Assembly (NCBI GenBank): GCA_022573715.1
Contig: JACZTL010000002.1
Span: 1-64,000, forward strand
Direction of reading: 5' to 3'
DNA from: Bacteroidota bacterium
GTDB lineage: Bacteria; Bacteroidota; Ignavibacteria; Ignavibacteriales; Ignavibacteriaceae
DNA length: 64,000 bases
This document shows positions 1 through 9,371 of this stretch, one piece after another. The translations under genes and the position numbers were made by a program. The notes under the pieces were generated by a model. The model saw only the letters and a program-made list of their open reading frames with translations. It had not been told where the DNA came from and did not search any database. The stretch's first letter is position 1; each line of letters begins with the position of its first letter.

Positions 1-229
1 ACGAAGTGTTTCCGCTTTACCACTGCGTGGAACAACATCGTTCTTAAAATCTTTGATTATTTCTTCATATGTTTTTAATGCTTCATCCAACCGTCCCATT
101 TGACGAAGTGTTTCCGCTTTACCACTGCGTGGAACAACTTCGTTCTTAAAATCTTTGATTGTTTCTTCATATGTTTTTAATGCTTCATCCAACCGTCCCA
201 TTTGACGAAGTGTTTCCGCTTTACCACTG
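1..229. repeat. 102-bp tandem repeat encoding identical TPR units
   Basis: The motif ACGAAGTGTTTCCGCTTTAC starts at 1, 103 and 205, an exact 102-bp period (34 codons, one TPR). Copies 1-102 and 103-204 differ at only a few bases. The third matches until about 229 and then diverges into an older TPR. Each unit encodes a GKAETLRQMGRLDEALKTYEE core. The array is cut by the window edge, so the copy number is unknown. Confidence 0.93.
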
Positions 230-1512
230 AGAGCAAAAACATCGTTCTTAAAATTATTGCAGATTTTATTATAAAGATTAAGTGCTTCATTTAATTTCAT
301 TTTAGCTCTAAAGTTTTCTGCTAAAATACATTGAGGTACGGGATCCTCAGGATTTAATTCTTTAGCAATACGAGTAATTAAATCAGCTGAATCAATATCA
401 TTTATTTTTTGATAACTTTCAGCAATATCGCATAATGACTTACAAAGGTGCTCTTTATCACTATGCAAATCCTGAAATTCTATCAATTTAAGAATCCCTT
501 TATGGGCATTATTTATATTTCCATGTAGTACTTGTTTCTTTACCCATTCTACCTGTTGGTTAACATTTTTGTTAAAATAATTAGAAAGATTTGCTAATTT
601 AATTTTTACCCATTTTTTACGTTCTTTTTTTCGTTGGCTCTTCCCTTTAAATTTATTTATAATACTAATAATTTTTGTTTTGAAATCTTCATCTTTAACT
701 ACGACATATTTTATGTCTTCATCTTCGCTTTCAATTAACTGGCTTGTACATATTGTTTTCGCAATTATAGGAAATCGTAATGAAAGCAATTCTTTGATTT
801 GTAATAGAAAGAGTGCTGGTTGCATATTTATTTTTATTTCACTTAATTTATCTGAATGTTGAACTATTGCTTTATCTATATCTTTATAATTACTAGTAAA
901 AATTGCAAAGACGAAATCATGAAAGATACCTTGGTCCGTAAATATTTTATCAAGAAATTCCAAACTTAATTCATTAGATAGCAAATCATGCTTCAAAATT
1001 GCTTTTTTCCATGCATTGCGTACCTCTATTATAATGTTATTAGCATCTGCAAGATCTTTATATAATTTTATTAGATTTTCTTTACCTAATAATTCAGCAA
1101 TTTTATATGCAGATATAGCATCAAAGCTATCAGGGATTCTTGTGGCAAAAACTCTGTTACTTATGAACGTATTGATTTCTATATTTATAGAAAGAGTTTG
1201 TAATAATAACTCCATAGCCTCTTTGCGAAGTGAATTACTTAAAGACGTGTCCATTCCCATAAGAAAAAGATTGAGCGCATCTTTTCTTTTAATATCTTTG
1301 TCAAGCTCTGCCTGAATTTGCTCATTCTGCCAGTGAATGTCTTTAATAACATCAATTTCTGGATTTGCTAGCGAAAAAGCATTTGACTCTAAATTATCAA
1401 AAGAGGAAGTTAAGTAGTTTCCATCTGAAGATTGCTCAAGTACAAAATATTTGTTCTCTTTCTTATAAACCGCTTTTTTTATTTCGCCAGCGATGTAAAC
1501 TTCTGTAATCAT
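1..1512 (-). CDS. TPR-repeat protein, partial (C-terminus beyond left edge)
   Basis: Translation from an ATG at 1512 stays open to position 1, so the protein is at least 504 residues and its C-terminus is outside the window. Roughly the first 330 residues are a non-repetitive region I do not recognise, with a basic stretch (SQRKKERKKWVK) near residue 300. From about residue 360 the protein becomes tetratricopeptide repeats (G-A-E-L-R/G-R-L-EA--Y-type), which become nearly identical to one another towards the left edge. TPRs mediate protein-protein contacts; no catalytic motif is visible. The start lies one base past the TGA of the zinc-ribbon gene upstream, so the two are almost certainly co-transcribed and probably act together. 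No signal peptide or membrane segment is visible, so a cytoplasmic location is likely. The function is unknown. Confidence 0.8.
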   Translation of the reverse strand, partial: MITEVYIAGEIKKAVYKKENKYFVLEQSSDGNYLTSSFDNLESNAFSLANPEIDVIKDIHWQNEQIQAELDKDIKRKDALNLFLMGMDTSLSNSLRKEAMELLLQTLSINIEINTFISNRVFATRIPDSFDAISAYKIAELLGKENLIKLYKDLADANNIIIEVRNAWKKAILKHDLLSNELSLEFLDKIFTDQGIFHDFVFAIFTSNYKDIDKAIVQHSDKLSEIKINMQPALFLLQIKELLSLRFPIIAKTICTSQLIESEDEDIKYVVVKDEDFKTKIISIINKFKGKSQRKKERKKWVKIKLANLSNYFNKNVNQQVEWVKKQVLHGNINNAHKGILKLIEFQDLHSDKEHLCKSLCDIAESYQKINDIDSADLITRIAKELNPEDPVPQCILAENFRAKMKLNEALNLYNKICNNFKNDVFALSGKAETLRQMGRLDEALKTYEETIKDFKNEVVPRSGKAETLRQMGRLDEALKTYEEIIKDFKNDVVPRSGKAETLR

Positions 1513-1513
1513 T

Positions 1514-2377
1514 TCATTCAGTTCTTATCACTTTTCCAGGACACTTTTCTTCTATTGCTTTAATGACAAGTTCCTCTCTTCTGTTGTTAGATTTCGGAAT
1601 GTATATAATTTTAATAGCAAAATTAGTTATTTCTTTATAAACATGAACTTCAATAAAATCTTCTCCGTTTCTTTTACCGTCACTAAAAAGAATCATTTCA
1701 CAAAAATCTTTTTCATTGCTATCCTGATTTATCTTTTTATGTAGTTTAGCAACAGCAAGTTTTATCTTGTTTTGCCAGTTTGAGCGATAACCTGGTGGTA
1801 TCTCAAGTTTTTCAAGATTTAAATTATGAGTTTTAATAAATGTATATGAGTTTTCTTCTAGCGTAGTTGCTCGGGATTCTATAGCTTGTTCATCAAGAAT
1901 CACGCTGCAATTACCATAAGAAGTAAGACCTTGACAATTTAAGGTAAGAGCTGCATAAATCATATCTCTTCCATATGTGCCATGAATTACACTATTAAGA
2001 ACTGTCCGTTTTTGATCGTTAGAGGGAATTGCAATTGTACGTAATTTATCTCCAATAGCACGATGGTAACTTTTATATGCACCTGATTGAATTATCCATG
2101 CTTCCAAAACATGAAGGGATAAATTGATAATTCCATTTACATTATTGTTAAAAAAGTTTTCAAAATTCTTCAATTGATCAACTTTATCAGATTTGATTGC
2201 ATATTCCATTGCATTATCATAACGCCCTTGCAATGCTGTTAATTCAGTTTCTGTACTTACTATATTTACATTAGGTGCACCCAAATCATGTCCACAGTAC
2301 TCACAGTCAATCAAATTTATCTGAGATTGACTTTTGTTACAACTAGGACAAAATAAATTATTTCCTTTTACGGGCAT
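1514..2377 (-). CDS. Zinc-ribbon protein of unknown function
   Basis: This 287-residue protein begins with a zinc ribbon, CPSC at residues 10-13 and CEYC at about 25-28, that probably binds one structural zinc. The rest is a soluble mixed alpha/beta region with no motif I can assign. Notable stretches are YGRDMIYAALTLNCQGLTSYG in the middle and a basic, amphipathic C-terminal half. Its stop codon is one base from the start of the TPR gene, so the two form an operon. The pair sits next to a gene remnant and looks like accessory DNA. A role in host defence or in a multi-protein scaffold is possible, but nothing in the sequence proves it. Confidence 0.72.
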   Translation of the reverse strand: MPVKGNNLFCPSCNKSQSQINLIDCEYCGHDLGAPNVNIVSTETELTALQGRYDNAMEYAIKSDKVDQLKNFENFFNNNVNGIINLSLHVLEAWIIQSGAYKSYHRAIGDKLRTIAIPSNDQKRTVLNSVIHGTYGRDMIYAALTLNCQGLTSYGNCSVILDEQAIESRATTLEENSYTFIKTHNLNLEKLEIPPGYRSNWQNKIKLAVAKLHKKINQDSNEKDFCEMILFSDGKRNGEDFIEVHVYKEITNFAIKIIYIPKSNNRREELVIKAIEEKCPGKVIRTE

Positions 2378-2771
2378 GTGATTAGCAAATTGTGAAAAGT
2401 TGTATTTAAAATTAACGATTAAATATAATGTAATAAATTATTTAATAAATAATACAAGAAATTACTCATTCAAACTAAACTCCTTCAATATAAGATAAAA
2501 GGAGTCGAGAAATAGGTCCTGGTGAAGGAATATTTTACTAATCTACATCTATGAATTCGCAATTTAAAAAGTATCGTAGAACGTTTTTTTTATGCGGTTT
2601 TTCAATTCTAAAGTAAGTTCTGTATTTACATAGTTTGTTCTTGATGTGTTTTTTAACCATGTTAATATCTCTAACTTATAGTACGATAAATCTTCAGGAT
2701 TTCTTAAATTAAAAAAATATTTTATGAGCAATACTGGAATTGTATAATTTAATATAAAAAAGATACTCTCA
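2378..2771. other. Intergenic region between divergent genes
   Basis: This 394-base stretch has no complete gene. It holds a perfect 7-bp inverted repeat (ACTCCTT/AAGGAGT, 2479-2505, 13-base loop) with no T-run after it, and a coding-like minus-strand remnant at 2564-2762. It must also contain the divergent promoters of the zinc-ribbon/TPR unit and of the gene at 2772; I could not identify these with confidence. Confidence 0.5.
2564..2762 (-). pseudogene. Possible C-terminal remnant of an unknown gene
   Basis: Read on the minus strand, this stretch is open for about 65 codons and ends at TAA (2566-2564). Its composition is protein-like: it includes IPVLLIKYFFNLRNPEDLSY and TELTLELKNRIKKTFYDTF just before the stop. 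No ATG lies in frame, and the frame runs on into the opposite-strand gene at 2772, so a complete gene is not possible. It may be the tail of a gene whose 5' part was replaced when the neighbouring sequence arrived. I do not recognise a family, and chance openness in AT-rich DNA is an alternative. Confidence 0.35.
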
Positions 2772-3620
2772 ATGAATTCTATGTGGAATAAATTAACTGA
2801 TTTTAATATTGAAGAATTAGCGGAAACAAGAAAACAAATTCACCAAGCCGTTCAGCTTGCGGCACTAACAGGCAGAGCTTTTCTGCCAAAAGTTGATGAT
2901 GATCACTATGCTTCTTTATTGTGGCTTGAAGATAAAAATCTTTTGGCAGGTCAAGCCTGGGGAAAAGATAAAATAAAAACGGCAATTAATTTTGAGAATT
3001 TTACTCTTTGTTTTCTTAATAAAGATAATAATATTGTGGGATCTTTTACCCTTGAAGGCAAAACTTTTAGTGAAGCATTTGATTGGTTAAAAGAACAGGT
3101 TAATTTACTTGGTGAAGATGCAGAAAAACTTTCGCTTGAGTTTCCCTACGAAATTCCGGTTTATCCGACTGCAGGAGGTTCTCCTTTTCTGTTTACAAAT
3201 GAAAAATTATTTAACGAACTTGGTAAATATTTTGCAAACGCAAACCTCGTTCTTAAAGACGTTGTAAATAACAACAATGAAGCATCACCCATTGCTTGCT
3301 GGCCCCATCACTTTGACATTGCGACTCTTATCGTTTTGGATAACAGCAACAATAATTATAAAAGCATTGGCGTTGGACTTTCTCCCGGTGACGATAATTA
3401 CAACGAGCCTTATTTTTACATCACTCCCTGGCCCTATCCCAAAACAGGTGGAGTAACTTTACCTGGGTTACCATCAGGCGGTTTTTGGCATACAAATGGT
3501 TGGGTTGGTGCTATATTAATTGCTACTGAAATTTTGAAATATATCACTTCCGAAGATCAACATTCCGCAGTACAAAAATTTATAAATAAAGGAATAAAAG
3601 AAGTTAAGTATTTATTGTAA
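2772..3620 (+). CDS. Conserved hypothetical protein
   Basis: This is a 282-residue soluble protein without a signal peptide or membrane segment. The C-terminal half carries strings that look strongly conserved: CWPHHFDIATL, then GVGLSPGDDNYNEPYFYITP, then GFWHTNGWVGAIL. The His and Asp residues in these strings could form a metal or active site, but that is inference. I believe it belongs to an uncharacterised family of about 280-300 residues found in Bacteroidota and Proteobacteria, but I cannot name a function. The ATG at 2772 has no clear Shine-Dalgarno; an alternative ATG lies three codons in. Its last nine bases overlap the end of the convergent peroxiredoxin gene. Confidence 0.75.
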   Translation: MNSMWNKLTDFNIEELAETRKQIHQAVQLAALTGRAFLPKVDDDHYASLLWLEDKNLLAGQAWGKDKIKTAINFENFTLCFLNKDNNIVGSFTLEGKTFSEAFDWLKEQVNLLGEDAEKLSLEFPYEIPVYPTAGGSPFLFTNEKLFNELGKYFANANLVLKDVVNNNNEASPIACWPHHFDIATLIVLDNSNNNYKSIGVGLSPGDDNYNEPYFYITPWPYPKTGGVTLPGLPSGGFWHTNGWVGAILIATEILKYITSEDQHSAVQKFINKGIKEVKYLL

Positions 3621-4259
3621 GTTTTTTAAAGCTTCAATAATGTCAGCCGGTTCCATTCTTTTTGTATAATCAGCATTTACAAAAGATTCTGTTATTACAC
3701 CTTCTTTGTTAACAATATAAGTTGCTGGAATCGGCAGGGACCAAGTTTCGTCTCCGTTATATTTAGTAATATCAAAATTAAACTGCTTGTAAATAGGTCT
3801 TAGTTCTTCAGCAAGATTAAAGACTAACCCGAATTCTTTTGCTGTTTTATTTCCAACATCACTCAATACTTCAAATTCAAGTTTATGCTTTTCAGAAGTT
3901 GCTAAAGAGTTATCCGGAAGTTCAGGTGTAATGGCTATCAATGTGCCGCCGTTAGATTTTATTTCACTTAATTTGTCTTGCAATTCTTTTAATTCAAGAT
4001 TGCAATACGGACACCAACCGCCTCTGTAAAAACTTATTACCAAAGGACCATCGTTTAATAATTCGTTTACATTTATTGTTTTATTAAGTGCATTAGGTAG
4101 AATTATTTTAGGGATTTTATCTCCTTTTTTAAATGCTTTCTCACTTATTCCGGAATTAACTAATTCCTGAGTTTTACTCAATAATAAAGTTAAAACGTCA
4201 GCGGGAATCATTGGAAGCATTTCTTCCTGTAGTTTTTTTATTTGCATTTCCAGTGTCAT
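3612..4259 (-). CDS. Peroxiredoxin-like (AhpC/TSA family) protein
   Basis: This 215-residue protein has a thioredoxin fold of the AhpC/TSA type. The redox centre is RGGWCPYCNLELKEL at about residues 80-95, a WCPYC motif in which the first cysteine is the likely peroxidatic residue. Residues 1-65 form a helical extension typical of the peroxiredoxin-like subgroup rather than of classical 2-Cys peroxiredoxins. IPATYIVNKEGVI near the C-terminus matches the cis-proline region of thioredoxin folds. It is expected to reduce hydroperoxides in the cytoplasm; no signal peptide is visible. It is convergent with the gene at 2772 and overlaps it by nine bases. Confidence 0.88.
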   Translation of the reverse strand: MTLEMQIKKLQEEMLPMIPADVLTLLLSKTQELVNSGISEKAFKKGDKIPKIILPNALNKTINVNELLNDGPLVISFYRGGWCPYCNLELKELQDKLSEIKSNGGTLIAITPELPDNSLATSEKHKLEFEVLSDVGNKTAKEFGLVFNLAEELRPIYKQFNFDITKYNGDETWSLPIPATYIVNKEGVITESFVNADYTKRMEPADIIEALKNLQ

Positions 4260-4463
4260 ATTTTACTCTCGGTTTATTTTAGAAAAGTTTATTTGTTAAT
4301 TAAATAATAATAATAAATTCCTTGTTTTTATGTCAGCAATTTTACAAAATTTAACATAGAGGATTCTTTAAAAAATATTCGTTTTGTTATATTATATTAT
4401 CATAAAGTAGATACTGATAAATCAAAAAGTTGATATAACAGATTGGGAATGTTAAAATAACAG

Positions 4464-7184
4464 TTAGAAATAATATCCGATAGAAAAATAAAACAATACA
4501 TCTCCCCAGCTAATAGGTTTGTTCGGAAGACTTCTTTCAAATTTAAAGCTTCTACCTACAGAAAAATCCACAGGCCCTATTGGTGTATCGAAAGAAATTG
4601 TAGCACCAATTCCGTGTCTTAAATCTTTAAATCTAATTTGATTTGGGAATTCCCACACAGCACCGAGGTCATATCTAAATTTTAAATATGTAGTAAAAAA
4701 TATTTTAACAGGAAGTTTATATCTATACCCAAAAGAAGATAAAAATACTTGTCTCCCTCTAAATTCATCATCTCTCATACCAAAAAAATCATTTTGTCCA
4801 CCAATAGAATATTGTTGACTTAACGGCAGCGTGTTATCACCAAACCCAATTTTAACTCTTGGGACAATAGTATGTGAAGAACCAAATGAAAAATAATTTT
4901 TATATTCAAAAGCTGCTTTAACATAACTAATATCGCTTCCCAAAATAGACTGTCCAGTTTCGTAATATCCGTTAAAATAAATTCCTTTTGTCGGATAAGG
5001 ATATTTGTCCTGTGTATCAATTATTGACTGTAATTTAAAACTAACTAATTTATCTTTGTTTGGTGTAACGGAACTGCCCGATTTATTTTTTATTTCATTT
5101 AACTCATATTTACCTGTTAATGTTACATTCCCAAACTTTTTTACTTGAGTGCCAACCGTAACTGATGCACCATAAAATATTTGTCTGTATTCTCCGATAA
5201 TTGATCTTGAAAATTTAGTTTCCGATACTGTTGGATCATCTTTATAAGTAAAGATGTCATTAAATTTATAAAACAGATTAATGTTATATGTAAAATATGT
5301 ATTGAATATTCTATTGGCTCTATGCTCAAGCATATAAGATTTTATTCTATTACTTAAAGTAATTAAAAAGCCAAGTTCTGTACCCGTTCCCATTAAGTTA
5401 TCGTCTCTTATATTAAAACTGAATTGAGATTTATTTTCATTATCTAATCTAAACCCGAATCTTAATAAACTACTTGGCTTATCGTTTAATTTTATATTTA
5501 AAAAAAATTTTCCTTTTTTATTACTGTGTGTAATAACAATGTTTTCAAAAAGATTTGTGTTTCTTAAATTATTAAGCCCTCTCTCTAAGTCTTCAAAGGA
5601 TAAAATCCCTTTTTCATCTAGGTTAAATTCTCTTAATACTATTGACTCATTAGTTTTTGTGTTGCCTGTTATATTAACACCTGAAATTTTTCTTTCATCA
5701 ATTCTTATATAAAGTAAACCATTATTATTGTTAAAGTTAACATCTTCAACTGTTGTAAAAACAAACCCTTTATTTCTGTAATACTTAGATATGTCTAGTA
5801 ATTTATGGAATAGTTTATTTACATTATATGTATTACCTTTTAATTTAGAGAGTAATTGTTCTATATGTTTGGTGTCTTTTTTGTTCGCCCCTGTAATAGT
5901 TATTTTATTTATAGTTGTGTTTTTATCTGCAAATATTTTTAATGTAGTAAGACCTTCTTTAGTTACAATTATTTCAGATTTAACATTCTTATAGTCTCCA
6001 GTAGAAAAAATAGAATTTAGATACACTATTAAATCTAAATTAGTAAAGTTTTTTTTTCTGGATAATTTGTTATAAAAAAGTTTTTCTAAATCTGTTGCGT
6101 TTTTTCGTATAGTAAGTTTTTTAAAATACACAAGTGAATCCATTTGTATTCTTGCCGATAAAGAATCCAAATGTTTTTTAATACCGGTTATCTTCTGTTT
6201 AGCTGATTCATATCCCCTATTTATGATTAAATCTATATTGTTGAAATCTGTTGCTAAATGATTGTTTAGCTGTGGTGTTATTACAACATTTGCTTTTTTT
6301 AATTGTTCATCATTTAAAATCTTAATAGGGATACTTATAACCTGATCAGCTATTACCCAAGGTAAATTCAGCTCTTCTTTTTTATGAAGTCTGCTTGTAG
6401 TGTTTACAGCAAAAATAAAGTCGGCACCAATTGATTTGGCGACGCTTACTGGAATGTTCGCAACAAGTCCCCCATCCACCAGCATTAAAGAGTCCTGTTT
6501 AATTGGTGATAACAAAAAAGATATGCTTGAACTTGCGCGCATTGCCTGGCTAATAGAGCCTGATTTAAGTATAACCATAGTACCAGAAATTAAGTCGGTA
6601 CAAACTGTTCTAAATTTTGTATATAATTCATCAAATGTTTTATCAACATGAAGAGGAGCTTTAAGAGAAAGAAGATTTAAGAAATTAGAAATTTTCTCTC
6701 CGTTATTTAATGATGTTGGTATAACCGGTTTGAATCCGTCAAGTCTTAAACTAAAAATAGCTTTGTCTTCAGTTATTTTTTGATTTATGTATAAATCTCT
6801 TCTATTGGATTTCCTGTTTATTATTAATAGATCATCCCAATCAGTGTTTTTAACAATAGAATCTATTTCATCAATACTATAACCCATAGAATATAAACCG
6901 CCCACAATGCTTCCCATACTTGTTGCAGTAATAATATCAATATTAATGCCTTCTTCCTGCAAAGCCTTAAGTACACCGATTTGTGCAAATCCCCTAGCTC
7001 CACCTCCTGATAATGCAACACCTATTGTTAGTTTATTTAAAGGAATTTTTTGTTCTAATCCAAATGGCAGGTTTTTTGTTCTCGTTTTTACTTCAAGTTT
7101 AAATTTTTGAGAAAATGTTGTTTGTGCATTGATTATAAATGCAAAAAACAAAAGAAATAAAAATATTTTTTTTTGGTTGATCAT
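4464..7184 (-). CDS. Patatin-like phospholipase with C-terminal Omp85 barrel
   Basis: This 906-residue fusion starts with a signal peptide (about residues 1-25, ending near INAQTTFS). The patatin domain follows at about 50-320, with the oxyanion loop GGGARGFAQIG and the nucleophile in TATSMGSIVGG. The catalytic Asp is in VDGGLVANIPV. POTRA-like repeats cover about 420-570. A 16-strand-type Omp85/surface-antigen barrel fills the rest and ends in FSIGYYF with the terminal Phe expected of BamA-recognised barrels. The layout matches the PlpD/FplA class of outer-membrane phospholipases, which carry the lipase domain in the periplasm or at the surface. The nucleophile elbow reads A-x-S-x-G instead of G-x-S-x-G. 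It lies 75 bases downstream of yidC on the same strand. Confidence 0.93.
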   Translation of the reverse strand: MINQKKIFLFLLFFAFIINAQTTFSQKFKLEVKTRTKNLPFGLEQKIPLNKLTIGVALSGGGARGFAQIGVLKALQEEGINIDIITATSMGSIVGGLYSMGYSIDEIDSIVKNTDWDDLLIINRKSNRRDLYINQKITEDKAIFSLRLDGFKPVIPTSLNNGEKISNFLNLLSLKAPLHVDKTFDELYTKFRTVCTDLISGTMVILKSGSISQAMRASSSISFLLSPIKQDSLMLVDGGLVANIPVSVAKSIGADFIFAVNTTSRLHKKEELNLPWVIADQVISIPIKILNDEQLKKANVVITPQLNNHLATDFNNIDLIINRGYESAKQKITGIKKHLDSLSARIQMDSLVYFKKLTIRKNATDLEKLFYNKLSRKKNFTNLDLIVYLNSIFSTGDYKNVKSEIIVTKEGLTTLKIFADKNTTINKITITGANKKDTKHIEQLLSKLKGNTYNVNKLFHKLLDISKYYRNKGFVFTTVEDVNFNNNNGLLYIRIDERKISGVNITGNTKTNESIVLREFNLDEKGILSFEDLERGLNNLRNTNLFENIVITHSNKKGKFFLNIKLNDKPSSLLRFGFRLDNENKSQFSFNIRDDNLMGTGTELGFLITLSNRIKSYMLEHRANRIFNTYFTYNINLFYKFNDIFTYKDDPTVSETKFSRSIIGEYRQIFYGASVTVGTQVKKFGNVTLTGKYELNEIKNKSGSSVTPNKDKLVSFKLQSIIDTQDKYPYPTKGIYFNGYYETGQSILGSDISYVKAAFEYKNYFSFGSSHTIVPRVKIGFGDNTLPLSQQYSIGGQNDFFGMRDDEFRGRQVFLSSFGYRYKLPVKIFFTTYLKFRYDLGAVWEFPNQIRFKDLRHGIGATISFDTPIGPVDFSVGRSFKFERSLPNKPISWGDVLFYFSIGYYF

Positions 7185-7258
7185 AAAAGAGATAAAATAT
7201 TTAGCACTTATAAAAAATAAGTTAATATATGTCTTTAATAAACATAAAAATATATTTT

Positions 7259-9151
7259 TTATCTTTTTCTCTTTTGTTGAGCTTTTTGTCTTTTTTGTTT
7301 TTCCTCTGCAGCTTGCATCATTTTTGTCATAAATCCACCTGACTTTCTTTTGCTCTTTTTAACAGGAACTAACTCCGTTCCGTCGTGTTTGTGGTTGATG
7401 ATGTATTGTTGACCAATTGATAAAATGTTAAATAAAAAGTAATAAAGGTTTAGCCCTGATGGAAAACTCATAAACATCAATGTTAAAAAGACAGGCATTA
7501 TATAAATGATTGCTTTTTGGTTAGGGTCTTTAATGCTCATTTTTTGTTGGAAGAACGTTGTTACACCCATTAATATTGCAAGACCGCTTATTTCACTAAT
7601 ACCAACAAGCGGTAGTTTAAATGATAATGTGTAAATAATATCAGGGCTTGAAAGATCTGTTATCCAACCGAAGAATGGTTGTTGTCGTAATTCAATGGCA
7701 GATTTAAATAATCCCCACAGTGCTATAAATATTGGCATTTGTAACACCAGTGGCAAGCATCCCCCAGCAGGGTTTATACCATATGTAGAATAAAGCTTCA
7801 TTGTTTCTTTACTGATTTTTTGTTTATCGTCGCCGTATTTCTCTTTCAGCTCTGTTATTTTAGGCTGAAGGAGCTGCATCTTTTTCATTGACTTAAAACT
7901 TTGTTTGGTAAGCGGGTAAAGGACTAATTTTATAATTATGGAGAACAGAACTATTACAAAACCATAATTAGGTATAAAGATATGGAGAAAGTTAAATAAC
8001 GGTAAAAGAATAAATTCTGCTATTGGACGTACAATTATTTCTAAACCAAAGAAGGTGCCAAAATCTACAATGGTTTGTAATTCTTTATTGTATGCTTTCA
8101 GTATATCATAATCAACAGGTCCTATATAAACATTAAAGTTTATCTCCTCATAATCTAAGTTCCTAAAAGGGACTGTAATTTGAGCGCTGTATATTTCTTT
8201 TATTCCGTCATTGGGGAGGGCTTCACTTGTGCCTCTTAAATAGGCTCCGTCAACCGAAGACGGATCCTCCGGGATAATTATAACTGTAAAATATTTATTC
8301 CTAATATCAACCCAATTTATACTTCCGTTAAATTCTTTATCTTCAACCTCTCCCACGGACGATGCATCAATTGTAGTTTTTTCTCCGCCAGAGTATACGC
8401 TTGCATCTGAAGAAATTGATTCATCAACAGAATTATATTCTACAGATCTTAGTCCGTTATCCCAAACAAAGTTATAAGCATTGTTGCTTATTTTACCATT
8501 CATGCCACCAAGCTTAATGCTTGTTTTAATGTTGTACTTATTCCCATAAAAAGTATAGACTTTTTTGATATAGTGCGTTTGTTCTTCGCCGTAAACAAAG
8601 GCAACTGTCAAAGAATCATTGCCAGAGACATTATAGAAAGTTTTTCTGTTTTCTATTTTGAACAAAAGATTACCTGTATTTATTGCTTTGCCGTCTTCAG
8701 AAATAAAAGAAAGGTTTAATGACCCGCCTTTTTTATAATTAATTAATTGAACCTTTGTTTGTTCAATATTTTTATCCTCTTCGGCTCCAATTGAGTACCA
8801 ATTATTAAACTTCTTAAGATAATATCTAACAATATTCCCGCCTTTTGTAGAAAACACAATTTTTACAAGATCGTTTTCTATTGTTATCGTTTCACCTTTC
8901 TCATTAAAATAATTAAAAAACTTTCCATAAGAGTCAATATTTTTAGATCTAACAATATCTCTTTTTAATAACTTGTTGTTTTCAATTAATGCTTTTTTTT
9001 CTTCTATTCTTTTTGAATAATCTTTATTAACCAGGGATTTATCTGGTTTTGTAGTTTGAGGATTTACAGGAGTCTCCGGGGAATTTATGTAAAGCCAAAT
9101 AACTAAAATCGTTCCTATTAGTATAAATGCTATTGTTGTGTTTTTGTCCAT
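7259..9151 (-). CDS. yidC: Membrane protein insertase YidC
   Basis: YidC inserts and folds inner-membrane proteins, alone or with SecYEG. This 630-residue copy has the Gram-negative layout. An N-terminal anchor lies at about residues 7-24, a large periplasmic beta-sandwich domain at about 60-350, and the conserved 60-kDa-IMP core of five membrane segments from about 370 to 600. A strongly basic tail (KKSKRKSGG...KRQKAQQKRKR) should contact the ribosome. FLHIFIPNYGFVIVLFSIII opens the conserved core, and NPAGGCLPLVLQMPIFIALW lies within it. It is the last gene of the rpmH-rnpA-yidD-yidC cluster, whose order is typical of origin regions. Confidence 0.97.
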   Translation of the reverse strand: MDKNTTIAFILIGTILVIWLYINSPETPVNPQTTKPDKSLVNKDYSKRIEEKKALIENNKLLKRDIVRSKNIDSYGKFFNYFNEKGETITIENDLVKIVFSTKGGNIVRYYLKKFNNWYSIGAEEDKNIEQTKVQLINYKKGGSLNLSFISEDGKAINTGNLLFKIENRKTFYNVSGNDSLTVAFVYGEEQTHYIKKVYTFYGNKYNIKTSIKLGGMNGKISNNAYNFVWDNGLRSVEYNSVDESISSDASVYSGGEKTTIDASSVGEVEDKEFNGSINWVDIRNKYFTVIIIPEDPSSVDGAYLRGTSEALPNDGIKEIYSAQITVPFRNLDYEEINFNVYIGPVDYDILKAYNKELQTIVDFGTFFGLEIIVRPIAEFILLPLFNFLHIFIPNYGFVIVLFSIIIKLVLYPLTKQSFKSMKKMQLLQPKITELKEKYGDDKQKISKETMKLYSTYGINPAGGCLPLVLQMPIFIALWGLFKSAIELRQQPFFGWITDLSSPDIIYTLSFKLPLVGISEISGLAILMGVTTFFQQKMSIKDPNQKAIIYIMPVFLTLMFMSFPSGLNLYYFLFNILSIGQQYIINHKHDGTELVPVKKSKRKSGGFMTKMMQAAEEKQKRQKAQQKRKR

Positions 9152-9161
9152 GTTTTTTCCG

Positions 9162-9371
9162 TTAATCTATTGGGTCGTATCCACCTTTTGAAAATGGATG
9201 ACATCTAAGAATTCTCCAAGTTGATTTTATTAAACCTTTTAAAACACCATGTTTTGATATTGCCTGTACTGAATATTCAGAACAAGTCGGATAATATCTA
9301 CAAGATGTTTGGAAAAGAGGAGAAATAATTTTTTGGTAAATTTTAATTAAGGACACAAATATTTTTCTCAT
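9162..9371 (-). CDS. yidD: Membrane protein insertion efficiency factor YidD
   Basis: This is a 69-residue member of the small DUF37/YidD family, recognised by [24 protein letters not shown] and the C-terminal [13 protein letters not shown]. YidD is a peripheral inner-membrane protein thought to assist YidC-dependent insertion. The family cysteines (C24, C30 and C57) are present. Its start directly abuts the rnpA stop and ten bases separate it from yidC, so all are read as one transcript. Confidence 0.97.
   Translation of the reverse strand: MRKIFVSLIKIYQKIISPLFQTSCRYYPTCSEYSVQAISKHGVLKGLIKSTWRILRCHPFSKGGYDPID

Noticed and set aside
1-229. CRISPR array at the left edge
   Set aside because: The repeats are contiguous 102-bp coding units with no spacers and translate into TPR motifs.
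680-1315. Two plus-strand open frames at 680-862 and 1016-1315
   Set aside because: They lie antisense within the TPR protein gene that is read continuously on the minus strand.
2479-2505. ACTCCTT/AAGGAGT inverted repeat as a terminator
   Set aside because: The 13-base loop and lack of a T-run on either side make termination unlikely; kept only as a note on the intergenic region.
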